Counted from the stretch's first letter, positions 45,904-53,769 are shown. The stretch is 64,000 nucleotides of DNA from PWND01 sp964614525 (GCA_964614525.1 CAZTPA010000002.1:1-64000); one strand, 5' to 3'. Notes: generated by a model from the letters alone, not told the origin. Numbers and translations: made by a program.

Positions 45904-46335
45904 TTAAGATTCATCTTCCAGTTTTGTGGAAGGGGCGTCTGCCCATAATGTTTCTAATTGATAAAATTCTCTAACTTCTTCCTTGAAAACATGCACTACA
46001 ACATCAACATAATCCAATAAAATCCACTCCGCGTTAGCCACACCCTCGCGCCAGGAAGGATTTAAGCCTGTGTTTATTTTAACCTGCTTTTCTATTGATT
46101 CGGCAATAGCCAAAACTTGTGTGCTTGAAGTACCATGGCATATAACAAAATAATCACAAATACTGCTATTAAGCTTTTTCAAATCCATATACACTATGTC
46201 ATGACCTTTTTTTTCCTTTATACCTTCAATTGCGAAGTTCAATATTTTATCAGAAACATCTGTAATAACTTTCTTTGTGGTTTTTCGTGTCTTTGATTTA
46301 TTATCGGTATTAATTTTCTTTGTTCCTTTTATCAT
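45904..46335 (-). CDS. rsfS: Ribosome silencing factor RsfS
   Basis: Binds ribosomal protein L14 and keeps the 50S from joining the 30S, saving translation in slow growth. A 143-residue protein with the family's HDIVYMDLKKLNSSICDYFVICHGTSSTQVLAIAESIE and the C-terminal WILLDYVDVVVHVFKEEVREFYQLETLW. A basic N-terminal extension of about 25 residues is present. It is the first gene of the rsfS-ftsH-cdsA-psd block and diverges from birA. Confidence 0.93.
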   Translation of the reverse strand: MIKGTKKINTDNKSKTRKTTKKVITDVSDKILNFAIEGIKEKKGHDIVYMDLKKLNSSICDYFVICHGTSSTQVLAIAESIEKQVKINTGLNPSWREGVANAEWILLDYVDVVVHVFKEEVREFYQLETLWADAPSTKLEDES

Positions 46336-46380
46336 TCACTAATTACTTAAATAAATTATTAAAACTAAATTATTAATCTT

Positions 46381-46388
46381 CAAATCTA
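46381..46388 (-). promoter_or_regulatory. Candidate -7 box (TAGATTTG on minus) for the rsfS block
   Basis: Exact TAnnTTTG match on the minus strand, 45 nt upstream of the rsfS ATG. No other clear box lies between it and the start. Confidence 0.4.
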
Positions 46389-46450
46389 TAACGTATAAAA
46401 CTGTGTTTAAATATAAATTAATGATTTTTCAGATAAGCTGCAAAATTAAG

Positions 46451-46458
46451 TAATTTTG
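46451..46458 (+). promoter_or_regulatory. Candidate -7 box (TAATTTTG) for birA
   Basis: Exact TAnnTTTG match 56 nt upstream of the birA ATG. The divergent gap of 179 bp would thus carry one box for each side. Confidence 0.4.
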
Positions 46459-46514
46459 AAGACTTTATGTAAATTATCATCACATGATAATCAAAATTTG
46501 ATAAATATTAAAGA

Positions 46515-47261
46515 ATGTGTAATATAAATGTCATATTTCTTGCTGAAACAGACTCAACAAACCTTGAAGCCTGGCGTCGGATAAAAGCAGGAACTGCTAA
46601 TGACAAAACCCTTATATGGACAAAAAATCAAAAATCGGGCAAAGGAGCAGCAAACAATAGTTGGGAAAGCGAAGCAGATAAAAACCTTGCTGCAACTTAC
46701 ATTCTTAATCCGGATTTTCTTGAAGTTGAAGAACAGTTCTATCTTAACAAATGTATTTCCCTGGCAGTAAGAGATAGTATATCCTTGATGTTGAATCGAA
46801 AAAATAATGTTTTTATAAAATGGCCAAATGACATTTTTATTAATGACAGAAAAATTGCAGGCATTCTTATCGAGAATAGCATTATGGGAGATAAAATTAC
46901 TAAGTCTGTAATTGGTATCGGGATTAATGTAAATCAGAAAAAATTTTCCAAAGAATTAGTAAATGCTATTTCTCTAAGTAAAATATCAGAAAAAGAACAC
47001 GATATTGAGGTTTGCTTAAAAATCCTGTCAGAACAAATAAAAAAATGGTGGGATATTTTAAAATTAAAAGAGTTTGATTTTATTGACAAAACTTATCTAA
47101 ATCATTTATACTTATATCGTCAAACAGCGAAATTCAAATCTGATAAAGGGGTTTTTGAAGGAAAAATAACAGCAATAAGCAAATACGGCCAGCTGCGGGT
47201 TGTGAGTTCGGATAATGTTTTACACGAATTCAATTTTAAAGAAGTAGTATATCCTGTTTAG
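46515..47261 (+). CDS. birA: Biotin--[acetyl-CoA-carboxylase] ligase, short form
   Basis: Attaches biotin to the carboxyl-carrier protein. A 248-residue form without the DNA-binding helix-turn-helix of the E. coli protein. Seen: ETDSTN, GKGAANNSWESEADKNLAATYIL (the biotin/AMP loop, normally GRGRxGRxW or GxGQxGNxW), KWPNDIFINDRKIAGILIEN with the catalytic lysine, and GIGINVNQ. The loop is more divergent than usual: the expected second glycine reads Asn. The core motifs otherwise appear intact. A C-terminal SH3-like domain ends the protein. Confidence 0.92.
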   Translation: MCNINVIFLAETDSTNLEAWRRIKAGTANDKTLIWTKNQKSGKGAANNSWESEADKNLAATYILNPDFLEVEEQFYLNKCISLAVRDSISLMLNRKNNVFIKWPNDIFINDRKIAGILIENSIMGDKITKSVIGIGINVNQKKFSKELVNAISLSKISEKEHDIEVCLKILSEQIKKWWDILKLKEFDFIDKTYLNHLYLYRQTAKFKSDKGVFEGKITAISKYGQLRVVSSDNVLHEFNFKEVVYPV

Positions 47262-47289
47262 AAAGCAAAACATAATTCAACATTATATC

Positions 47290-47691
47290 CTACTCAAACT
47301 GCTCCCCTAGTTTATCAGCAAGCATATTAACGAAGTTTTGCAAAGGTTTATCAGCAACCATCTTAATAAAAGCATTTAAATCTGCATTGAAAATAATTTC
47401 AACTTCACACTTGTCTTTTCCCACAGGCCAAAAAAAACAATCAAGCGTGTAATCAACAGGATTTTTGCCGTATGATATTATATTAATACTCTTATTTGGC
47501 ACTTTATTATTAATTTTCATGGAAAGCTCTGACAAACTTTCTATAGTGAAAGAACAAGTTTCACCATCTGATTTCCAATTTTTTACTTGTGATGGCATTA
47601 ATTTTTCGAAATTATTAAAATTAGCCATAAAATTATAAACTGTTTCACAGGAAGCGTTTATGTCAGAGTTTTTACTTTTATATTTTGCCAT
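47290..47691 (-). CDS. SRPBCC family protein
   Basis: A 133-residue START-like (SRPBCC) fold protein. It begins YKSKNSDINASCETVYNFMANFNNFEKLMP, the typical opening with the helix-grip pattern, and ends in a long helix MVADKPLQNFVNMLADKLGEQF. Members bind hydrophobic ligands, but none is indicated here. It follows pyrE after 12 bp in an arrangement I recall from Bacteroidota, so it is probably co-transcribed. Confidence 0.75.
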   Translation of the reverse strand: MAKYKSKNSDINASCETVYNFMANFNNFEKLMPSQVKNWKSDGETCSFTIESLSELSMKINNKVPNKSINIISYGKNPVDYTLDCFFWPVGKDKCEVEIIFNADLNAFIKMVADKPLQNFVNMLADKLGEQFE

Positions 47692-47703
47692 AGAATTATT
47701 ATG

Positions 47704-48360
47704 TTATGATTTAAAAAAATTATCACCCCATTTTTCAGGGTACTCATTCCAAACCTGCAAAACTGCTTCGTCGGAATCAGAGATTATTTGCATGTTTTTT
47801 GCCTGTTGCAATAATGCCCGGTAATTGCTAAGGGTATGAAGTTCGCAATTTGCCTTTTTAAAGTTATCGTTAGCAATATTAAGTCCGTATGTAAAAACAG
47901 CTAACATTCCTAAAACCTCTGCATCATTTTCTTTCAAAGCTTTTAATGCTTCCAGGCTGCTCCCGCCTGTACTAACAAGATCCTCAATAACTAAAACTTT
48001 TTTGCCAGGCTCAAAACAACCCTCTACAAGATTTTGCAATCCGTGACCTTTTGCCCGGCTTCTAACATAAACAAAAGGAAGATTCAAAATATTAGCAACC
48101 AAAACACCGTGAGAAATACCTCCGGTGGCCACGCCGGCTATCACTTCGGTAGTTGGAAAATATTTTTTTACAAATTTTGCAAGATTCTTTGATACAAAGT
48201 CCCTTACTTCCGGAAATGATAATATCCGACGATTATCGCAATAAATTGGTGACTTTAAACCACTTGCCCATGTGAATGGATTTTGCAAATTCAATTTAAT
48301 TGCTTTAATTTGTAATAAATATTCAGCTGTTTGTAGTTCTATTTCTGTATATCTAGTCAT
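47704..48360 (-). CDS. pyrE: Orotate phosphoribosyltransferase
   Basis: Joins orotate to PRPP in pyrimidine synthesis. A 218-residue protein with the PRPP-binding motif VLVIEDLVSTGGSSLEAL and the substrate segments SGLKSPIYCDNR and VRSRAKGHGLQNLVEG (the mobile loop lysines and arginine). The ATG at 48360 lies only 7 bp from the ATG of the divergent NUDIX gene. A minus-strand -7 box (48365-48372) overlaps that start. Confidence 0.94.
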   Translation of the reverse strand: MTRYTEIELQTAEYLLQIKAIKLNLQNPFTWASGLKSPIYCDNRRILSFPEVRDFVSKNLAKFVKKYFPTTEVIAGVATGGISHGVLVANILNLPFVYVRSRAKGHGLQNLVEGCFEPGKKVLVIEDLVSTGGSSLEALKALKENDAEVLGMLAVFTYGLNIANDNFKKANCELHTLSNYRALLQQAKNMQIISDSDEAVLQVWNEYPEKWGDNFFKS

Positions 48361-48364
48361 AACG

Positions 48365-48372
48365 CAAATGTA
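48365..48372 (-). promoter_or_regulatory. -7 box (TACATTTG on minus) for pyrE, overlapping the NUDIX start codon
   Basis: Exact TAnnTTTG match on the minus strand. Its downstream end is 4 nt before the pyrE ATG, suggesting a leaderless pyrE message. It covers the NUDIX start codon at 48368. Confidence 0.4.
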
Positions 48373-48982
48373 TAAAGTTTTTATTAATCATAAAGAAATA
48401 AATTTTCTTCAACATAAAGCTGAAGAAGAAAAGCCAAATGAATTAAGCATTAACAAAAATGACTTTGGCGAATTTTATGAATTATTTTCCAGTTTTGAAA
48501 ATAATCCTGACCTACATACATTAAATATTTATGGCGACTTACCCGACAATTTATTCAGGCAATTTGCAAGTCATTTTAATATTATCGAAGCTGCCGGTGG
48601 TATTGTTATTAATTCAAGAAATGATATTCTGTTTATATTCAGGCATAATAAATGGGATCTTCCAAAAGGAAAAATTGAAAAAGGGGAATCTCCAGAAGAA
48701 GCAGCTTTAAGAGAAATTGAAGAGGAATGTGGAATTTCTGAGATAAAAATTTCGAAATTTATTTCACATACCTATCATATTTACAGCCTTGATGGTATCA
48801 ATTATGCTTTGAAAAAAACCTGGTGGTATGAAGTATTGGCAAATGAAAAAGAATCATTTCATCCTCAAAAAGAAGAAGGTATAGAAGATATTAAATGGTT
48901 TCCTTTTACTCAGCTCAATGATGCATTATCAAGCACTTACGCTTCTCTTAAACTATTAATAGAAACTTATTTGAAGTCTTGA
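48368..48982 (+). CDS. NUDIX hydrolase
   Basis: A 204-residue protein with the complete Nudix box GKIEKGESPEEAALREIEEECGI (residues about 97-119), which binds metal and cleaves nucleoside-diphosphate-linked substrates. The substrate is unknown. The N-terminal 75 residues are a separate alpha/beta segment. I start at the ATG at 48368, giving MYKVFINHKEINFL. A longer frame from 48272 would run through the antisense of pyrE and is rejected. It diverges from pyrE with a 7-bp gap. Confidence 0.88.
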   Translation: MYKVFINHKEINFLQHKAEEEKPNELSINKNDFGEFYELFSSFENNPDLHTLNIYGDLPDNLFRQFASHFNIIEAAGGIVINSRNDILFIFRHNKWDLPKGKIEKGESPEEAALREIEEECGISEIKISKFISHTYHIYSLDGINYALKKTWWYEVLANEKESFHPQKEEGIEDIKWFPFTQLNDALSSTYASLKLLIETYLKS

Positions 48983-48998
48983 TTAGAAATCACTATAA

Positions 48999-50453
48999 CT
49001 ATTCCAAATCATAGTACAATTGATTTTTGCCTTGTCCGTTTTCTTTCGTATGAATGCTTTTTAGCCGGTCAAAGTAACCTTGAATTGCGATACTGGGATT
49101 TAAATTAGTATTTATAATTTTAGAATCCGGGCTAATTAACACAAATACCGGATATGATCTTACGAGATAATCATCCAGAATCTCAAAATTTCCTTTAAAA
49201 TGAGCAAACTTCCAGGGATAATCATACGATTTTAAAAACTTAATATAATCTGTCTCATGCCTGTCAACCGATATTGATACAATCTCTATGAAATCACCAT
49301 ACTTTTCGTGTATGTCCTCTAATACCGGAAATTCGGCCATGCATGGAATACACCATGAAGTAAAGAAGTTCAAGTACAGGAATTTCCCCTCGAAATCTGA
49401 TAATGAATAGATATTTCCCCGATGACTTTCTATCTTAAAATCCGGAGCATTACTTCCCTGAGACAAATATTTATTTGACCAGAGGATGTTTTGAGCAATT
49501 TTTCTGTGTTTTTCAAAACGGCTTTGTTCTATTAATTGATTCATAACAGCATCAATATTTTCCTGAACAAAGTCAGGGTTTGAATAAATATTCTTCAAGC
49601 TAATGAGCAAAACCATTTCTCTCAAAACTTCATTGCGTAGAATTGTGTCTCTACCGAGTGAATCCATCAATGCAGAATAATTCCCCAGTTCATTAACCGT
49701 AAACTCAACATCTTCTAATCTCACATTGCTACTGCTTCTGAATATAAAATTATTAAAGTAGTTAGTAAAAAAGTCCATGTATTCGACATTATTATAAAGA
49801 ACTTTCCTTTCTATAAAATAATCCCGAGCTAAATCTTCCTCTGTCATTACATTAGTTAATCTATAATATTTGGCAAACTTATAATCATAGTAGTTTTTAA
49901 AGTATTGATTATCTATGTTAGAGAACAAAGAATCAGTGCTTTTTCTGAAATTATGCATTAAGTCATTAAAACGCACCCGCCTTATCTTAGAAAAATTTTC
50001 TGCGATAAACTTATCAAAAACATTTTCCAGAGAGTCAATAAGAATATTCAGTTCATCATCATCAGCATTTGCTATTTTAAAAGAAAAATGATATGGTTCC
50101 AGATAGGGATTTCTTCTATCATTCAATTCATTAAAATTCACACTGTCAAACTCAAGCGTATATGATTTATCGGGTTCAATAAAAAATCCGATATTAGCAT
50201 GGTCTATTCTAAAAAACACATATTGGGGTTCAAAAATTTCCAATTTAAATTCAAAAAATTCTTTTTCACTGATTTCATAAGTATCAATCATATCTTTTCG
50301 ATATGTAATCATATCCTCATATTCAAACAAGCGAATAGTTTTGCCATTAGCACCGGGAAATGTACCTGAAATTTCTACATCAAACTGAGCATTGGATGTA
50401 AATGAATTAAACAAAACAAATAGCGAGAATAATAAGAATCTGACTTTCAACAT
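48999..50453 (-). CDS. Periplasmic TlpA-like thiol-disulfide oxidoreductase with large N-terminal domain
   Basis: A 484-residue exported protein. The signal peptide (MLKVRFLLFSLFVLFNSFTSNAQ) is used to set the start at the ATG at 50453 rather than 50483. A beta-rich N-terminal region (about 25-130) and a long helical middle lead to a C-terminal thioredoxin fold from about 345, with FLYLNFFTSWCIPCMAEFPVL carrying the CxxC pair and YPVFVLISPD with the cis-proline. It probably reduces or isomerises disulfides in periplasmic proteins, as TlpA/ResA relatives do. It lies downstream of coaD on the same strand with only a small gap. Confidence 0.85.
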   Translation of the reverse strand: MLKVRFLLFSLFVLFNSFTSNAQFDVEISGTFPGANGKTIRLFEYEDMITYRKDMIDTYEISEKEFFEFKLEIFEPQYVFFRIDHANIGFFIEPDKSYTLEFDSVNFNELNDRRNPYLEPYHFSFKIANADDDELNILIDSLENVFDKFIAENFSKIRRVRFNDLMHNFRKSTDSLFSNIDNQYFKNYYDYKFAKYYRLTNVMTEEDLARDYFIERKVLYNNVEYMDFFTNYFNNFIFRSSSNVRLEDVEFTVNELGNYSALMDSLGRDTILRNEVLREMVLLISLKNIYSNPDFVQENIDAVMNQLIEQSRFEKHRKIAQNILWSNKYLSQGSNAPDFKIESHRGNIYSLSDFEGKFLYLNFFTSWCIPCMAEFPVLEDIHEKYGDFIEIVSISVDRHETDYIKFLKSYDYPWKFAHFKGNFEILDDYLVRSYPVFVLISPDSKIINTNLNPSIAIQGYFDRLKSIHTKENGQGKNQLYYDLE

Positions 50454-50488
50454 AGCGGTATTAGCAAATTCGAGTGAAAACATTAAAA

Positions 50489-50965
50489 TTAAATATATTT
50501 AGGCAGGTCTTTATTAACGGCTTCAGGAACAAATTTAGAAACATCCCCGCCATATTTGAGAACATCTCTGACAATGGAAGAGTTAAGTGCTGTGTGTTCA
50601 GGGGCAGTTAAAAGAAAAATAGTTTCAATATCAGGATGAAGTTGTTTGTTAACCTGCCCGATACTTCTTTCAAACTCAAAATCGGCAGAAGTTCTTAAAC
50701 CTCTTAAAAGAAATTTTGCATTAACTTTCTCACAATAATCCACTGTTAAGCCGTCATAGATTTGCACCTCAATCTTTGGTTCATCTTTAAAAACCTCAAT
50801 GATCCAATTTTTCCTTTGTTCTATTGGGAAAAAACCTTTTTTTTCATTATTAACACCAAGTCCGATTATTAATTTATCAAAAAGGGTAATCGCCCTGCGG
50901 ATAATGGATTCATGTCCTTTTGTTATTGGGTCGAATGAACCCGGGAACAAAGCTATTTTTTTCAT
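50489..50965 (-). CDS. coaD: Phosphopantetheine adenylyltransferase
   Basis: Makes dephospho-CoA from 4'-phosphopantetheine and ATP. A 158-residue protein with the nucleotidyltransferase motifs FPGSFDPITKGHESII (HxGH-type, T/K-G-H) and LNSSIVRDVLKYGGDV (the ISSTxxR-type motif). Normal length. Its upstream neighbour on the same strand is the remnant of a GNAT gene and then rsmD, consistent with an ancestral order rsmD-GNAT-coaD. Confidence 0.95.
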   Translation of the reverse strand: MKKIALFPGSFDPITKGHESIIRRAITLFDKLIIGLGVNNEKKGFFPIEQRKNWIIEVFKDEPKIEVQIYDGLTVDYCEKVNAKFLLRGLRTSADFEFERSIGQVNKQLHPDIETIFLLTAPEHTALNSSIVRDVLKYGGDVSKFVPEAVNKDLPKYI

Positions 50966-50977
50966 ATTATAGTTTTT

Positions 50978-51125
50978 TATTTAACCTTAATCCATTCATA
51001 AAGTTTATAATGATTTGAGTGCATACCTTTTTTTCGTAAACCTTTTGGGCATTCAAATTTTCTTTCTCAACATATAACCGAATACCACCCAAATTATTAT
51101 CTTTTTCTACCCAATTTTTTATAAA
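50978..51125 (-). pseudogene. C-terminal remnant of a GNAT acetyltransferase gene
   Basis: The minus strand reads FIKNWVEKDNNLGGIRLYV, then EKENLNAQKVYEKK, the characteristic C-terminal part of a GNAT N-acetyltransferase (NxxAxxxYEKxG). At a run of seven A (plus 51028-51034) the frame must shift by one for the sequence to continue as GMHSNHYKLYEWIKVK followed by a stop at 50978-50980. It therefore lacks its N-terminus and carries a frameshift. The matching N-terminal remnant is at 52227-52379. Only the conceptual reading is seen; that the run is not a sequencing error is unproven. Confidence 0.7.
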
Positions 51126-51178
51126 ATATAGTTGCTATCAATAAATGCAATTGCATTTATTGATAGCAACTATATTTT
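51123..51178. repeat. Perfect 56-bp palindrome without spacer
   Basis: Two 28-nt arms meeting at 51150/51151 with no unpaired base at the centre. One end touches the stop codon of the FISUMP gene and the other touches the GNAT remnant. It could be a terminator for the FISUMP gene (T-rich end) or the end of an inserted element. Confidence 0.85.
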
Positions 51179-51975
51179 TAATCTTTCACACATCTTACGG
51201 GTAACTTATAAGACAATGTCATTTCTTCTCTTTCGATACTGGCACGAGATGTAAAATGCCTCATCCATGCACAATATGATTTGTCTGCGGAGGAAGTCCA
51301 ATAAAATGCTTCTTTTCTTATATTTTTTGACTTGTTATTATGATGTAAATAACCCGTAATTAATAAATCAAGCCCTGTAGAACCACCTTTTAATAATTCT
51401 TTTGCTTGTCCGGGATGTGTTCCTCTCCAGCCTTTCTTATAGGCTTGATGGAGTTCCATTCCAGCATGAACTTCAATTTCCACCCAATCTTCATCAGTGG
51501 CTAAATGCCAACCTTCCGGACATGCTTCTACGGCTTCCTCCCAAGGATAATAATAACCATATATATCACAATTTGACTTTGAATTATTGTAACATGCACT
51601 GTTGGGAGTTTTATATTGTAAGTTTTCAGTAAACCAAATCAAATCACCTATTTGTTTATATTGATATTCTTTATCATCTCTCGGATCAACAAATACTCCT
51701 TCACTATTGACATCTTCGCTTTCTGTTTTGTTGAGTTGATTTTGCTCATTGAATACATCTGTATGTCCATTTTCATATTTTATCATTAAGATGTTTTCTG
51801 TTTTTAGACTGAATAGAGGACCTTCCGGCAATTCCTTTTTTTGATACTTAACTTGATTTTCTGTTATTTCTTTTATTTTGCCTTCATAAATATCGCCATT
51901 AGACATAATAATAATATCCTGGCATTTTGCTAAAACAGAAGTCAGCAGAAAAAATATAAGTAAAAAAGCACGCAT
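51178..51975 (-). CDS. Exported FISUMP-domain protein
   Basis: A 265-residue protein. After a signal peptide (MRAFLLIFFLLTSVLAKCQ), a short domain of the type IIMSNGDIYEGKIKEITENQVKYQ...ENILMIKYENGHTDVF occupies about 20-75. The rest is the Fibrobacter succinogenes major paralogous (FISUMP) domain: GDLIWFTENLQYKTPNSACYNN, YGYYYPWEEAVEACPEGWHLATDEDW and the closing FYWTSSA..CAWMR..LPVRCVKD. Such proteins are exported and often exist in many paralogues; their job is not known. It sits inside a broken GNAT gene and looks like a later arrival. Its stop is next to a 56-bp palindrome. Confidence 0.85.
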   Translation of the reverse strand: MRAFLLIFFLLTSVLAKCQDIIIMSNGDIYEGKIKEITENQVKYQKKELPEGPLFSLKTENILMIKYENGHTDVFNEQNQLNKTESEDVNSEGVFVDPRDDKEYQYKQIGDLIWFTENLQYKTPNSACYNNSKSNCDIYGYYYPWEEAVEACPEGWHLATDEDWVEIEVHAGMELHQAYKKGWRGTHPGQAKELLKGGSTGLDLLITGYLHHNNKSKNIRKEAFYWTSSADKSYCAWMRHFTSRASIEREEMTLSYKLPVRCVKD

Positions 51976-52226
51976 AATTGATTTGTTTTAGTTTATAAAA
52001 TTGATTTAGTTAGATTTAAAAATAAGTCATTAAAAATAAAAAAATTATTATTGTTATTAAAATAAATCACTTAGCAATGTTTTTGAAAGACATTCACTTA
52101 ATTTCACATCGTCTTTTTTTCTCCTTTTCGCTTTAATATAAGCAGAATAAATCGAAACAAAAATTTCAATTCGCCAATCACTCCATTTACACAAATTTAA
52201 TTATTTCAAATTATTCACAAAGTAGT
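51976..52226 (-). pseudogene. AT-rich leader of the FISUMP gene plus degenerate middle of the GNAT gene
   Basis: The part next to 51975 is very AT-rich and presumably holds the FISUMP promoter, though I find no clear box. From about 52105 to 52226 the minus strand still shows acetyltransferase-like pieces across changing frames: KLLCE, then FEIIKFV, then WSDWR (52171-52185) and YSAYIKAKRRKK (52114-52149). The last two resemble the WSDWRxxxxWWIQSxYVxxxYRxKG core of this GNAT subfamily. Stops and shifts interrupt it. The alignment is from memory of family motifs and is less certain than the two ends. Confidence 0.5.
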
Positions 52227-52379
52227 TTAAAATCCTTTATCAGGATTATTTAAAATGTGGGTAACGCCTTTTACAACAATGTCAAAATCCAGGATAAGAT
52301 TTTCGGTTTCTTCAGCCATTTTCATTTGAAAATCAGCTATTTGAGCAACATCAGATATTTCTGTTATTCTAATTTGCAT
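52227..52379 (-). pseudogene. N-terminal remnant of the GNAT acetyltransferase gene
   Basis: Fifty codons open from ATG to a premature stop: MQIRITEISDVAQIADFQMK, then MAEETENLILDFDIVVKGVT, then HILNNPDKGF. This matches the start of a GNAT acetyltransferase of about 150 residues. The ATG overlaps the rsmD stop by one base (TAATG), showing the gene was once translationally coupled to rsmD. The rest of the gene is found in pieces further on, up to 50978. Confidence 0.7.
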
Positions 52380-52918
52380 TAGCTTACATTACTAAAAAAA
52401 CTAAAATTAACTTTCCCATATTTTCTGTGTTCAAAAAAAGTGTTGTGTTCATTAAACTTAATACTTGCGGGGTGCTCAACAATCAACCAGCCATCTTCCT
52501 TTAACAACTGCTTGCTAAAAACAAGTTCAGGAATTTTATGATAATGCTCATAATCGTATGGAGGATCGGCAAAAATAACATCAAACTTTCGTTTGCAAAT
52601 TTCAAGAAAACGCAAAGCATCATTATTAATTACCTGCAAATTATCCAGTTGAAATTTATCAGAAGTTTCTTTGATAAAAGAGACTGATTTGGGATTAGAA
52701 TCGACTGCTAATACACTAATTGCCTCACGTGATGCAAACTCATAAGATATATTACCTGTACCGGCAAAGATATCCAGGACATCAATATCTGTAAAATCAA
52801 AATTATTATTAATAATACTAAACAAAGCTTCTTTAGCCATATCCGTTGTTGGCCTTACATCAAGGGTTGCAGGTGCTGTGATTATTCGTCTCTTAAGCTT
52901 TCCTCCTATTATCCGCAT
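52379..52918 (-). CDS. rsmD: 16S rRNA (guanine(966)-N(2))-methyltransferase
   Basis: Methylates G966 of 16S rRNA in the small subunit using S-adenosylmethionine. A 179-residue protein with the N-terminal RIIGGKLKRRIITAP, RPTTDMAKEALFSII, the SAM motif VLDIFAGTGNISYE and the catalytic DPPY in VIFADPPYDY. Its start overlaps the DUF3822 gene by 10 bp and its stop overlaps the GNAT remnant by one base. Confidence 0.95.
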   Translation of the reverse strand: MRIIGGKLKRRIITAPATLDVRPTTDMAKEALFSIINNNFDFTDIDVLDIFAGTGNISYEFASREAISVLAVDSNPKSVSFIKETSDKFQLDNLQVINNDALRFLEICKRKFDVIFADPPYDYEHYHKIPELVFSKQLLKEDGWLIVEHPASIKFNEHNTFFEHRKYGKVNFSFFSNVS

Positions 52919-53769
52919 GCGTTTAAGTTTAATAATCCATAAAAATAGCTATGTGGGATATCATCAAAAACATCAGCATATCTGTACAAATCGTTTCTCC
53001 CCCCAAAATTAACCGATTTAAAGTATAACCTTACATTTTTATATAATTCAGACTCTATACTAACATTTCCAATAACACTCAAATTCAAATCTTCTGCATT
53101 CATTCCCATATTTTCAAGTGTAAAGAATAAATAATACATCAAATCATCATAAGTAACAAAGTTAAAAGTCTTAATAATCTTAATTATGCCATTTTCAATC
53201 AAAACAATTTCAAAAAAACCGTTATTCAGATGAAGAATAATATCAGCATTATTATTGTTTACAGCGATATTATACATTATTGACTCAATAAGTGGACTTG
53301 TATAATGACGTATTCTTATTTCGGGATAATATTTTTTGAGCATATTGACAATAACCTTAGCAACGGGATAAATGCTGTGAGCATTAAGGTTATTCAATTT
53401 TTCTGAATTAACATAAAAATTTTCCTCATCAAAATTGATATTAAAGTTGATATATGATTTTTTGTCTGAATCTACAAATATATCATCAGGAATAAAAACA
53501 AACTGAGGAGAAACGTATGAAATACTTATACGTTCAAAATCATTTTGAAGTATTGGATTAGCTTTAATCAGATATTCAGAAGCATTGCAAATATTCTCCT
53601 CATCAAGAGGATAACCAAAAGCAACGGATTCTAAAACCCGATATTCAAACCTGTCAGTATCCAGAATACAATAAGAAAATCCACCGGGCGAAAGCTCGAT
53701 GGATAAAAAGTTCTTTTTCTCCGACCCCGTTTTGAATGATTTATCAATGATACTTATAATTTTCTCCAA
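52909..53769 (-). CDS. DUF3822 family protein
   Basis: A 286-residue protein of a Bacteroidota-specific family that usually sits beside rsmD. It starts FLSIELSPGGFSYCILD and has a strand-rich middle with ADIILHLNNGFFEIVLIENG, a pattern resembling an actin/PilM-like ATPase half, though the phosphate-binding residues are not obvious. The start appears to be TTG at 53769. It overlaps rsmD by 10 bp, so expression is coupled. Function unknown. Confidence 0.8.
   Translation of the reverse strand: MEKIISIIDKSFKTGSEKKNFLSIELSPGGFSYCILDTDRFEYRVLESVAFGYPLDEENICNASEYLIKANPILQNDFERISISYVSPQFVFIPDDIFVDSDKKSYINFNINFDEENFYVNSEKLNNLNAHSIYPVAKVIVNMLKKYYPEIRIRHYTSPLIESIMYNIAVNNNNADIILHLNNGFFEIVLIENGIIKIIKTFNFVTYDDLMYYLFFTLENMGMNAEDLNLSVIGNVSIESELYKNVRLYFKSVNFGGRNDLYRYADVFDDIPHSYFYGLLNLNACG

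Noticed and set aside
48272..48367. A longer NUDIX reading frame starting within antisense pyrE
   Set aside because: The added residues are antisense to pyrE and do not resemble NUDIX N-termini; the ATG at 48368 suits the family.
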